Shown: piece by piece, positions 1 through 7,470 of the stretch | Layout: every line of letters begins with the position of its first letter | How positions within the stretch are numbered: the first letter of the stretch is position 1 | DNA from: DATLOJ01 sp035536315 | Lineage (GTDB): Bacteria > Actinomycetota > CADDZG01 > JAHWKV01 | DNA: 18,385 nt | Assembly: GCA_035536315.1 (NCBI GenBank) | Contig: DATLOJ010000101.1 | Coordinates: 1 to 18,385, forward strand | Direction: 5' to 3' | Notes under the pieces: generated by a model | What the model saw: only the letters and a program-made list of their open reading frames with translations | Database searches by the model: none | Told to the model about the DNA's origin: nothing | Translations under genes and position numbers: made by a program

Positions 1-852
1 TTGAAGGCGCTGGAAGGCGTGAGCCTCGAGGGCATTCGGGTGGTGGCCGACTGCGCCAACGGAGCCGCCTACTTCACCACACCCGAGGCACTGCGCAGAG
101 CGGGGGCCGAGGTGATCGTCATGAATGCGGAGCCGGACGGCTCCAAGATAAATGTGAACTGCGGCTCGACCAACACAGACGCAGTTGCTGCCCGCGTACT
201 GAAGGAAGGTGCGCACGCGGGCCTGGCGCACGACGGGGATGCAGACCGCGTGATTGCGGTCGACGAGAAGGGCCAGACGGTCGACGGCGACGCGATCATC
301 GCCGCCACGGCGGCGGATCTCGCCGAAAGAGGACGGCTCGACGGCAACATCGTAGTTACTACCGTGATGGCAAATCTTGGTTTTAGAGAAGCGATGAAAG
401 AGCGCGGGATCGAGGTTGTCGAGACCGACGTCGGAGACCGTTACGTGGTGGAGGCGATGAAGCAGCGCGGTGCGGTAATCGGGGGCGAGCAGTCGGGTCA
501 TGTCATCTTTCGGGAGTACGCGACGACCGGCGATGGGCTCATCACTGCGCTCAGGTTGCTCAGCCTTCTCAGGGGCGGCCGGCCCCTGTCCGAAGTCGCG
601 TCGATCGTTCGTCGGTATCCCCAGGTTCTCGTCAATGTGCGTGTTAACGACAAAGGAGTCGTGTCTTCAGACGAGGCAAGCTCCGTTATCTCGGAAGTGG
701 CTGCTTCGCTCGGAGACTCGGGAAGAGTCCTTGTGAGGCCATCGGGAACAGAGCCTCTGGTCCGGGTTATGGTAGAGGCCACGCAGCAAGAGGCGGCTCA
801 GGCCGCCGCAGATCGCATCGCCGAAGCAATAAGGGACGGAGGTGGCGCCTAG
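1..852 (+). CDS. glmM: Phosphoglucosamine mutase, 3' part (5' end outside window)
   Basis: GlmM interconverts glucosamine-6-phosphate and glucosamine-1-phosphate on the route to UDP-GlcNAc for peptidoglycan. The visible 283 residues are the C-terminal part of a protein usually near 450 aa. The active-site serine loop and first domain lie upstream, so the TTG at base 1 is only the window edge, not a start. Seen here are the metal-binding loop DGDADR (residues 78-83 of the fragment), the sugar-binding loop GEQSGH (162-167) and the phosphate-binding loop RPSGTEP (246-252), all intact. The GEQSGH loop with glmS immediately downstream favours GlmM over phosphomannomutase or phosphoglucomutase. The stop at 850-852 is followed by the glmS ribozyme leader, so co-transcription with glmS is plausible but not shown. 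Confidence 0.95.
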   Translation: MKALEGVSLEGIRVVADCANGAAYFTTPEALRRAGAEVIVMNAEPDGSKINVNCGSTNTDAVAARVLKEGAHAGLAHDGDADRVIAVDEKGQTVDGDAIIAATAADLAERGRLDGNIVVTTVMANLGFREAMKERGIEVVETDVGDRYVVEAMKQRGAVIGGEQSGHVIFREYATTGDGLITALRLLSLLRGGRPLSEVASIVRRYPQVLVNVRVNDKGVVSSDEASSVISEVAASLGDSGRVLVRPSGTEPLVRVMVEATQQEAAQAAADRIAEAIRDGGGA

Positions 853-902
853 GGAACGGGGAACGTAAAGAAATCAAAGGCGAAAGGCCGCATTTTCAAC
901 CC

Positions 903-1046
903 AGCGCCAGGACTCGGATAATTGCAAGGCCCGAGTTGACGAGGTGGGGGATCTCGGAATTTTTCGGCGGGTGACCCCCGGCCGGCCACGGCCGATACGT
1001 TGTCGTCAAAACCCGGAGGTGACTCCGGAACAAAGCGGCAGCGACG
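903..1046 (+). ncRNA. glmS ribozyme (glucosamine-6-phosphate-activated self-cleaving RNA)
   Basis: The glmM-glmS gap carries the conserved glmS ribozyme core. AGCGCCAGGAC (903-913) sets the expected cleavage site between A903 and G904. A first stem pairs ACTCGG (912-917) with CCGAGT (931-936). Next come the conserved TTGACGAGG (936-944) and a G-run (946-950) facing a C-run (975-979). CGCC (905-908) can pair with GGCG (966-969) in the pseudoknotted core. P3 is CGGCCG 979-984 with 989-994. P4 pairs about 998-1005 with 1036-1043 and encloses a GTGA-capped hairpin, CCGGAG 1013-1018 with CTCCGG 1023-1028, followed by the conserved GAACAAAG. In the known family, GlcN6P acts as cofactor for cleavage, which destabilises the glmS message. 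It ends about 100 nt before the GlmS start. Assignment is by memory of family sequences, not by covariance search. Confidence 0.93.
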
Positions 1047-1142
1047 TGGCGTACCAACTCTCACAAGCGGCTTATCTCGCCGGTTAACTACCTTTTCGTT
1101 TGCGCGTCTATCAAGGCGCGTCTCAAGAAAGGAGTGCCCGAC

Positions 1143-2975
1143 GTGTGCGGGATTGTTGGATATTCAGGACCACAGAAGGTCCTGCCCATTTTGCTTCAAG
1201 GTCTTCATTCCCTCGAATACAGGGGCTACGACTCAGCGGGCATCGCGCTGGTTGGCGCAGACGCTCTGAGGGTTATGCGCCGGGCCGGCAAAGTCGGTGA
1301 GCTCGAAGAAGCTACCGGACTCGAGACGTTCGACGAGACGACGGGCATAGGTCACACGCGCTGGGCAACATGCGGCGCTCCGACCGAGACGAACGCCCAC
1401 CCTCACGTCGACTGCTCCGGCCGGCTTGCGGTAGTTCACAACGGAATCATCGAGAACCACGTGAAGTTGCGAACGCGCCTGCAGAAGCAGGGCCATGAGT
1501 TTCGCTCGGAGACCGATACCGAGACAATCGTGCATCTCCTCGAGTCGCACTTCGAAAAGGCAGGTTCGCTTGTCGAAGCCCTGCGCCTTGCAGCCCAGGA
1601 GCTGGAGGGATCTTTTGCGATCGTTGCGGTTTCCGCAGACGAGCCGCTCAGCGTGGCAGCCGCCAGACGGGATGCCCCACTGGTGCTCGGTTTGGGTTCG
1701 GGTGAAAACTTCGTCGCGTCCGATGTGGTTGCACTGATCGCTCACACCCGGCAGGTAGTTCCTCTTCTAGACGATCAAGTCGCTCTGATCACGCCCACCG
1801 AGGTTTCGATTTTCGATTCCTCGGGTGCGCAGCAGCCGGTCGAGGCCGACGAGGTCTCGTGGGACGTAGAAGCCGCAGAGAAGGGCGGGTACTCCGACTT
1901 CATGCTCAAAGAGATTCATGAGCAACCGTCTGCGGTAAGGGAAACCCTCAGGGGAAGGTTCGGCCCGGATGGTGAGCTGATGCTCGACGAGCTGAGGATC
2001 TCAGACGAAGAGATCAAGTTGGTAGACAAGGTGTTTGTCGTAGCTTGCGGCTCCTCGTTTCACGCAGGGCTGGTAGCGAAGTACGCGATTGAGCACTGGA
2101 CGCGGCTGCCTGTTGAGATCGATGTGGCGAGTGAATTCCGGTACAGAGATCCAGTGCTGGATGAGCGGACGCTGGTTGTGGGCATCTCCCAGTCTGGAGA
2201 AACCGCAGACACTCTTGCTGCCATTCGATACGCCGGAAGCCAAAAGGCGAAGATGGTTGCGATCACGAACGTGGTGGGGTCTTCGATCACGCGTGAAGCT
2301 GATGCAGTCCTCTACACGCACGCGGGGCCGGAGGTGGGAGTTGCGGCCACAAAGACCCTCACTACACAAATGACTGCGTTATGGCTGCTGGCTCTTTGGA
2401 TGGCCCAAATCAGGGGAACGAAGTACGTCGAGGAGACCTCTCAGCTGATGAACCATCTCCACGAGATCCCAAATCTAATGGAATCGGTTCTTGCCGACGA
2501 CGCGCTCATTCAAAAAGTGGCCGACCGCTATCGCGACGCCCCCACATTTCTCTTCATTGGGAGAGGGGTTGGGTTTCCCGTTGCGATGGAAGGCGCTCTC
2601 AAGTTGAAGGAGGTCTCTTATCTTCACGCGGAGGGCTTTGCTGCCGGCGAGATGAAGCACGGGCCGATTGCGCTGATCGAGCAGGGAGTTCCCGTGGTTG
2701 CAATTGCAACGCCGTCGCACATCCAGGCGAAGGTTGTATCGAACATCGAAGAAGCGCGGGCCAGGGGAGCGGAGATTATTGCCGTGGCCGAGGCTGGAGA
2801 CGATCAGATCAGCGCCCTTGCCGAAGCAGTATTGGAGGTTCCGAGGACCCAGGAGCTTCTTTCTCCCGTCATCGACGTGCTGCCTTTGCAGCTGCTGGCG
2901 TACTACGTGGCAAAGGCGAAGGGACTGGACCCCGACAAGCCGCGCAACCTGGCGAAGTCGGTCACAGTCGAGTAA
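1143..2975 (+). CDS. glmS: Glutamine--fructose-6-phosphate aminotransferase (isomerizing)
   Basis: GlmS converts fructose-6-phosphate and glutamine to glucosamine-6-phosphate, the first committed step of amino-sugar synthesis. The enzyme needs Cys as residue 1 after Met removal. GTG at 1143 gives M-CGIVGYSG, with AAAGGAG at 1128-1134 eight bases upstream. The in-frame GTG at 1134 would bury the cysteine behind three extra residues and is rejected. From 1143 the protein has 610 residues, the usual length. It shows the N-terminal Ntn glutaminase domain (YRGYDSAG, GHTRWAT, HNGIIEN), two SIS sugar-isomerase domains (CGSSFHAG, SQSGETADTL), and the conserved C-terminal tail LAKSVTVE. The ribozyme directly upstream predicts feedback control by its product. 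nnr follows after 10 bases. Confidence 0.98.
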   Translation: MCGIVGYSGPQKVLPILLQGLHSLEYRGYDSAGIALVGADALRVMRRAGKVGELEEATGLETFDETTGIGHTRWATCGAPTETNAHPHVDCSGRLAVVHNGIIENHVKLRTRLQKQGHEFRSETDTETIVHLLESHFEKAGSLVEALRLAAQELEGSFAIVAVSADEPLSVAAARRDAPLVLGLGSGENFVASDVVALIAHTRQVVPLLDDQVALITPTEVSIFDSSGAQQPVEADEVSWDVEAAEKGGYSDFMLKEIHEQPSAVRETLRGRFGPDGELMLDELRISDEEIKLVDKVFVVACGSSFHAGLVAKYAIEHWTRLPVEIDVASEFRYRDPVLDERTLVVGISQSGETADTLAAIRYAGSQKAKMVAITNVVGSSITREADAVLYTHAGPEVGVAATKTLTTQMTALWLLALWMAQIRGTKYVEETSQLMNHLHEIPNLMESVLADDALIQKVADRYRDAPTFLFIGRGVGFPVAMEGALKLKEVSYLHAEGFAAGEMKHGPIALIEQGVPVVAIATPSHIQAKVVSNIEEARARGAEIIAVAEAGDDQISALAEAVLEVPRTQELLSPVIDVLPLQLLAYYVAKAKGLDPDKPRNLAKSVTVE

Positions 2976-2985
2976 TGGTGACGCA

Positions 2986-4527
2986 GTGAAACCAGTTCTG
3001 AGTCCGGAGCAGATGTCCGCAGTCGACAAGGCTGCGGAAGCGGCCGGTGTTTCGACAGAGGAGCTGATGGACCAAGCGGGCTGGGCCGTGGCGCGTGAGG
3101 CTCGGGGGCTAATGGGAGGCATCTACGGGACGCGACCGGTGATTGTTTGCGGAAAAGGGAACAACGCGGGGGACGGCTTCGTCGCTGCCAGGAGGCTGAG
3201 GCAGTGGGGCGCAATACCGACCGTTGTCATGACTGCAGAGCCGGCAACACTGAAGGGGGCCGCACTCGCCGCGTATGAAGCTTTGGGTGGAGTCGCGACG
3301 CAGATGTTCGACGGGGGCCGGCTCAGGAAACTGGCGGCCAGGTCGGACGTAGTGATCGACGCGATCGTCGGCACGGGCTTCAAGGGGGAGCTCACGGGGA
3401 ACATGGCCTCGGCCGCTGCGATCATCAATGAGTCCCAAGCACCAGTACTCTCGGTGGACATACCCTCCGGAGTTTCCGGCGAGACCGGGCGAGTGGAGGG
3501 ACAGGCGGTTTTTGCAGAAGTCACGGTGACCCTTGGAGCTCTGAAGCACGGCCTCCTGCTCCTGCCTGGAAGAGCCCATGCCGGAAGAGTCGTCGTCGCC
3601 GACATCGGCATTCCGGACGAGCTCCTGGATGATGCCGAAGCGTTCGTTGCAGAGGCATCCGATATCGCCGGGCTCATTCCTCCCAGGCCCCCGGATGCAC
3701 ACAAGCGAAGCGTCGGTAAGGTGCTGGTTGTCGCGGGATCGGCTGCGATGCCTGGCGCAGCCGCTCTGACGGCGATGGGGGCATTTCGAATGGGGGCCGG
3801 GTTGGTGCGCATTGCCGTGCCGGAATCGATTGCGGCGCAAGTTGGCAGCATTGTGCCGGAGGCGCTTGTGTCGGGCCTTCCGGAAACGAACGAGGGAAAC
3901 TTCGACCAGCCGGCGGCGAGTGCCGCGGCGGAGCTTGCCGGCGCGGTCGACGCGGTCGTGGTTGGCCCCGGGATAGGTAGAAGTGAACAGACCAGACAGT
4001 TCTTGTTCGAGCTCGCCGGCAAGGTCGAGCTGCCCTTCGTTATCGATGCCGATGCGATCTCATTGTTTGCAGAATCACCAACGGCGTTCTCGGCACTGGC
4101 GGACAGATCCGTCATAACCCCGCACGAGGGTGAGCTTGCCCGAGTGCTGGGGGTAAAGCCGGAAGACGTTAGCTTCGACCGGATGGGCAGCGTCAGGAAA
4201 GCAGCCGACTTGCTGAAGACATCCGTACTTCTCAAAGGAAGCTACACACTGGTCTCGGACGGTGCTGGATCGATGCTGTTTTTCTCGACGACGGGCGGGC
4301 CGGTTCTCGCCACCGCGGGTTCGGGTGACGTGCTCGCCGGAATGGTGGGGGCTTTGGCAGCTCAGATGTCCGTCACAGATGCTGCACTTGTCGCGGCTTT
4401 CATCCACGGGGCTGCCGGGGACGCACTTGCAGCAGAAGTCGGCGAGAGCGGCGTAACTGCGAGCGATATTGCCGACGCGATTCCGCCCGCAATCGCAGGG
4501 CTCAAATCCGGCGAAGATCTCGAGTGA
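2986..4527 (+). CDS. nnr: Bifunctional NAD(P)HX epimerase / ADP-dependent NAD(P)HX dehydratase
   Basis: Nnr repairs hydrated NADH and NADPH. The N-terminal YjeF_N domain epimerises R- and S-NAD(P)HX, and the C-terminal ribokinase-like domain dehydrates the S form using ADP in bacteria. The frame is open far upstream inside glmS, but homology begins at GTG 2986 (MKPVLSPEQMSAVD), giving 513 aa, close to the usual 500-515. Seen are GKGNNAGDG (56-64), DAIVGTGFKG (125-134) and DIPSG (158-162) in the epimerase half. The dehydratase half has HKRSVGKVLVVAGS (from 239), VVGPGIG (325-331), TPHEGE (378-383), LKGS (416-419) and AGSGD (444-448). The ribosome site is weak (GGTGA at 2978-2982), which fits coupling to glmS. 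Its stop overlaps the alr start by 4 bases, the same neighbourhood as in many actinobacteria. Confidence 0.96.
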   Translation: MKPVLSPEQMSAVDKAAEAAGVSTEELMDQAGWAVAREARGLMGGIYGTRPVIVCGKGNNAGDGFVAARRLRQWGAIPTVVMTAEPATLKGAALAAYEALGGVATQMFDGGRLRKLAARSDVVIDAIVGTGFKGELTGNMASAAAIINESQAPVLSVDIPSGVSGETGRVEGQAVFAEVTVTLGALKHGLLLLPGRAHAGRVVVADIGIPDELLDDAEAFVAEASDIAGLIPPRPPDAHKRSVGKVLVVAGSAAMPGAAALTAMGAFRMGAGLVRIAVPESIAAQVGSIVPEALVSGLPETNEGNFDQPAASAAAELAGAVDAVVVGPGIGRSEQTRQFLFELAGKVELPFVIDADAISLFAESPTAFSALADRSVITPHEGELARVLGVKPEDVSFDRMGSVRKAADLLKTSVLLKGSYTLVSDGAGSMLFFSTTGGPVLATAGSGDVLAGMVGALAAQMSVTDAALVAAFIHGAAGDALAAEVGESGVTASDIADAIPPAIAGLKSGEDLE

Positions 4528-5642
4528 GTACTGCCGGGCCGGTGTGGGCCGAGGTCGATCTTGGACGGATAAGGCACAACACGGCATCCATGAAGGCGCT
4601 GGTCGCGCCGGCCAAGCTCATGGCGGTGGTAAAAGCGAACGGTTATGGCCACGGAGCGTCCGAAGTAGCCATAGCCGCGGTCGAGGGGGGCGCCGACTGG
4701 CTGGGTGTTGCGCGCGTGGAAGAGGGCGAAGTGCTTCGCAGAGGGGGGGTTTCCCGTCCCATCCTGCTTCTCTCAGAGCCCATGGGGAAGCCCGCGGCCA
4801 GGGTTATCGAGCTCGGCCTAACTCCGACCATCTACACAACTGAAGCTGCCGAAGCGTTTGCACGAGCCGGTAGAGCCACCGGCCAGGGATACGTCGACGT
4901 CCATCTAAAAATCGACACCGGCATGCATCGCTATGGAGCGGAACCCGAAGCCGCAATACAGCTCGCGCAGAAGGTGAGTGAGATGGAGGGAATCACCCTG
5001 ATTGGGATTTGGTCTCACCTTGCAGTCGGAGAGAAGCGAAACAATGCTTTCACGTCGAGCCAGCTCGAGAGGTTTATGGAGACGATCGACGGACTCGAGC
5101 CGGCAAGCCTCATTCGTCATGTGTGCAACTCCGGCGGTGCAATCAGCAGTCCCGAGGGACGGCTCGACATGATCCGATCAGGAATCTGCATCTACGGAAT
5201 CTTGCCGTCGAAGGATCTTGCCGGGGTCGTGGATCTGAAGCCCGCGATGAAACTCAAGTCGAGAGTCGCATTTGTCAAGAAGGTCAAGAGCGGCGAGGGA
5301 GTGTCGTATGGCCTGCGCTACGAAGCACCCGCCGACACGACGATCGTCACGGTCCCATGCGGTTATGCGGACGGGTTGCCGAGGGCCTGGGGCGAAGGGG
5401 GAGTGATCCTCATCAACGGTCGCCGCTACCCCATTGCAGGGACTATCACGATGGACCACTTGATGGCCGACGTAGGCAACGACGAGATTGGTCCAGGAGA
5501 TGAAGTGGTCCTGCTCGGAAGCCAGGGCGCGGACGAGATCAACGCAACCGAAATAGCCGATGCAGTCGGAACGATTCCTTACGAAATCGTTTGTGGCATC
5601 AGCGCCCGAGTTCCTCGGGTCTACGTTGATTCGAGCCGCTAA
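4524..5642 (+). CDS. alr: Alanine racemase
   Basis: Alr is a cytoplasmic PLP enzyme making D-alanine for the peptidoglycan stem peptide. GTG at 4524 overlaps the nnr stop in the form GTGA. The 372-residue protein is of standard length. The PLP lysine is K37 in VVKANGYGHG. Other family motifs are KIDTGMHR (129-136), the catalytic tyrosine in GVSYGLRY (Y262), GYADGLPR (280-287) and GTITMD (306-311). The barrel and C-terminal beta domain are both complete. Its place next to nnr, and ahead of the hydrolase and the tsa genes, matches the arrangement in other actinobacteria. Its stop shares one base with the next start (TAATG). Confidence 0.97.
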   Translation: MSTAGPVWAEVDLGRIRHNTASMKALVAPAKLMAVVKANGYGHGASEVAIAAVEGGADWLGVARVEEGEVLRRGGVSRPILLLSEPMGKPAARVIELGLTPTIYTTEAAEAFARAGRATGQGYVDVHLKIDTGMHRYGAEPEAAIQLAQKVSEMEGITLIGIWSHLAVGEKRNNAFTSSQLERFMETIDGLEPASLIRHVCNSGGAISSPEGRLDMIRSGICIYGILPSKDLAGVVDLKPAMKLKSRVAFVKKVKSGEGVSYGLRYEAPADTTIVTVPCGYADGLPRAWGEGGVILINGRRYPIAGTITMDHLMADVGNDEIGPGDEVVLLGSQGADEINATEIADAVGTIPYEIVCGISARVPRVYVDSSR

Positions 5643-6673
5643 TGGCCAAATCCAAGAAGGGAAAGGTGACCGCGGGCGGCTGGATAGTCGGCGCGGCCGG
5701 CGTGGGCCTGGGGGCCGGAATTGCTCTCGAGCGGCTGCTTATCGGCCGGACGCGGATCAAGAAGGATCCTTACTCAGAGGAACGGTACGGCCGTATCTCG
5801 CCTGATCGGAAGTACCAGGTCAAATGTTCGGATGGGGCTTCGATCAGCGTGTACGAATCCGGTCCCGAAACCGGCCCGGCCCTTGTCTTTCTCCACGGGC
5901 TGGCTCTTGACCACTCGATCTGGCATCACCAGCTCGCCGAACTTTCGAGTGACACACGATGCATTTACTTCGATGCGCGCAAGCATGGGCGATCGAAGGG
6001 CGGTGGTGACCCCACCGACGTCACTCGGCTAGCGAACGACTTGAACCTTGTCCTCGAGAAGGCAGATGCCGACGAGGTGATTCTGGTAGGTCATTCGATG
6101 GGAGGAATGACCGTCCTCGAGTACTGCAGGATGCATGAGAACGATCTCAAGGAGCGAGTCAAAGGAATCGTCCTCATCAACACCACGTATACCGATGCAC
6201 TCAAGACGTTGATGGCGGCCGAGATCATCGGCCCAATAGACCGCAGGCTCGGCTGGCTATTCGGGATCCTGCTGGACAACCCAAAGGCCCACAACAACCT
6301 CAAGCTGCGCGGAGACGACCTGTCGTACTTACTGGTGAGACTCTTCGGTTTTGGTGCAAAGTCATCACCCACCCAAGTCGAGCACGTGAGGCGCCTCCTC
6401 GCAAAGTTCCCCTCTCCGGAACTCTTCGACACCATCAGAGGCATCAGAAAATTCGACATGGAAGACGCGCTAGAAAGTGTCGACGTCCCCACCGTAATAA
6501 TCGCCGGCGGAGACGACCGCATAACAACAGTAAGAGCCTCAGAAGACATGGCCGACCGAATCCCGAACGCCCGCCTGACAACCCTAGAAGACGCAGGCCA
6601 CATAACAATGATGGAACGCCACCCCGAAGTAACCCAACAAATCCGCACCCTCCTAAAAGAAGTAACCGGCTGA
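5642..6673 (+). CDS. Alpha/beta-fold hydrolase with N-terminal membrane anchor
   Basis: The fold is an alpha/beta hydrolase. FLHG forms the oxyanion region, GHSMGG (150-155) carries the nucleophile S152, GGDDR (289-293) the acid, and AGH (318-320) the catalytic H320. Residues 12-34 form a glycine/alanine-rich hydrophobic segment after a lysine-rich start (MAKSKKGK), suggesting an N-terminal anchor or uncleaved signal with the catalytic domain attached. Such a gene commonly follows alr in actinobacteria, but its substrate is not known to me; esterase, lipase or peroxidase-like activities are all possible. ATG at 5642 overlaps the alr stop by one base. In the last 64 codons no third position is T and 59 end in A or C, unlike the rest of the gene. 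Confidence 0.9.
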   Translation: MAKSKKGKVTAGGWIVGAAGVGLGAGIALERLLIGRTRIKKDPYSEERYGRISPDRKYQVKCSDGASISVYESGPETGPALVFLHGLALDHSIWHHQLAELSSDTRCIYFDARKHGRSKGGGDPTDVTRLANDLNLVLEKADADEVILVGHSMGGMTVLEYCRMHENDLKERVKGIVLINTTYTDALKTLMAAEIIGPIDRRLGWLFGILLDNPKAHNNLKLRGDDLSYLLVRLFGFGAKSSPTQVEHVRRLLAKFPSPELFDTIRGIRKFDMEDALESVDVPTVIIAGGDDRITTVRASEDMADRIPNARLTTLEDAGHITMMERHPEVTQQIRTLLKEVTG

Positions 6674-7056
6674 TGCTGCGGTTTGCTCTGCCGCTGCATG
6701 TGGCAGAGACCCATTTGGATTCCTTGATTGCGTACCTGGAAAGCGAGCTCATCCTCATGCGCGGGCTTATGCCTGGCAGACAGAGGATTGTCTCGAGGCC
6801 GGACAGCGTTGGAGGATGGATGAACTACTACGCGCCAGGAACCAAGCTGGTTCTCGTAACGGAGGGTGAAGGCTGGGTGCATTTCGGATCTACCCGCCAG
6901 CCGGTCGGACCTGGGGATCTTCTGATCTGGAACGACTATGACCATGTGCGCGTCGGTCCAACCACTCCTGTCTTTAGTGTTCGCGACCTCCACACTGAAA
7001 GCCTCGAACCCGATGAGGTGCGAATGCACTTCGATGAATCGACACCGAATCCCTAA
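6673..7056 (+). CDS. Small cupin-domain protein
   Basis: This 127-residue protein starts at an ATG that shares one base with the hydrolase stop (TGATG), so it is probably translationally coupled. Residues about 54-105 have the cupin pattern: a first motif region PGTKLVLVTEGEGWVHFG, a turn PVGPGDLLIW, and a second motif region around YDHVRVG. The usual metal-binding histidines of the first motif are poorly conserved, so metal binding is uncertain. The start at 6673 is favoured by the overlap; a later methionine, in the LMRGLMPG stretch, would still leave the cupin core whole. No ligand or partner can be named. It ends the packed run begun at glmS and is followed by a repeat-filled gap. Confidence 0.7.
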   Translation: MLRFALPLHVAETHLDSLIAYLESELILMRGLMPGRQRIVSRPDSVGGWMNYYAPGTKLVLVTEGEGWVHFGSTRQPVGPGDLLIWNDYDHVRVGPTTPVFSVRDLHTESLEPDEVRMHFDESTPNP

Positions 7057-7470
7057 CGCATCGTCAGCCTGTTGAAGGTCTTGTTTCTCCGTCGCGAAGC
7101 TCAATGCCGAACCAGCCGTAGGGCTGCGGGGGTCAGCCCGGAAAGGCGACGCCCGCGTTGCGGAAATGGTTGGTTTTCTCTTCCCCGTCGCGAAGCTCAA
7201 TGCCGAACCAGCCGTAGGGGCGGCGGAGTCAGACCGGAGGGGCGACGCGCGTTGCGGAAATGTTTGGTTTTGTCTTCCCCGTCGCGAAGCTCAATGCCGA
7301 ACCAGCCGTAGGGCTGCGGGGGCAGTTCGGCTGGGCGACTCTAAGCGTACCGAGTCGCCGCCCACACCGGCGGCCGGAGCGCAGCGCCGCCAGGGTGGAG
7401 CCAACGCCGAGCTGAGCCCCGCAGCCCGGCCCGCGTGGCCCCCAAGGGGAGCGGAGCTATCATCAATCGC
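7057..7470. other. Non-coding gap with tandem repeats and GC-rich hairpins
   Basis: About 410 bases without a convincing gene. The left part holds three copies of a 94-96 bp repeat, described separately. The right part has a perfect inverted repeat, GGCGACTC (7334-7341) with GAGTCGCC (7352-7359) around a 10-base loop, and a second GC-rich one, GGCGGC (7369-7374) with GCCGCC (7386-7391). Neither has a T-tract, so they are poor intrinsic terminators. I see no clear promoter or Shine-Dalgarno sequence for the glycosylase downstream. Short open frames here change frame between repeat copies (period 96 then 94), which argues against coding. Confidence 0.7.
7091..7340 (+). repeat. Three-copy tandem repeat, unit 94-96 bp
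   Basis: Copies start at 7091, 7187 and 7281. Their first 33 bases, beginning GTCGCGAAGCTCAATGCCGA, are identical in all three; copies 1 and 3 agree over 42 bases. Copies 1 and 2 stay similar to the end of the unit (GTTGCGGAAATG, then a T-rich stretch and CTTCCCC). Copy 3 diverges after GGGCGAC near 7339. Within copies 1 and 3, CAGCC-GTAG-GGCTG can form a 5-bp hairpin; copy 2 loses it by GGGCTG to GGGGCG. A second imperfect pairing, GCGACG with CGTTGC, remains in copies 1 and 2. A weaker T-rich match before 7091 may be a remnant of an earlier copy. Function unknown. Confidence 0.9.

Noticed and set aside
1000..1269. Small plus-strand open frame over the ribozyme and glmS start
   Set aside because: It reads through the ribozyme and out of frame with glmS, and shows no domain or ribosome site.
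2698..2985. Upstream extension of nnr within glmS
   Set aside because: The frame is open but the residues are basic low-similarity sequence opposite well-conserved GlmS codons; Nnr homology begins at 2986.
3123..4235. Minus-strand open frame of 370 codons inside nnr
   Set aside because: A shadow of the high-GC nnr coding frame; composition is Ser/Ala/Pro-rich and featureless, and there is no ribosome site.
6091..7200. Long minus-strand open frame (369 codons)
   Set aside because: It lies opposite the hydrolase and cupin, whose motifs are clear, and its translation shows no family motif. It runs into the tandem repeats.
7091..7340. CRISPR array
   Set aside because: Only three copies, no unique spacers of constant length between short repeats; the whole 95-base unit is repeated. 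No cas genes nearby.
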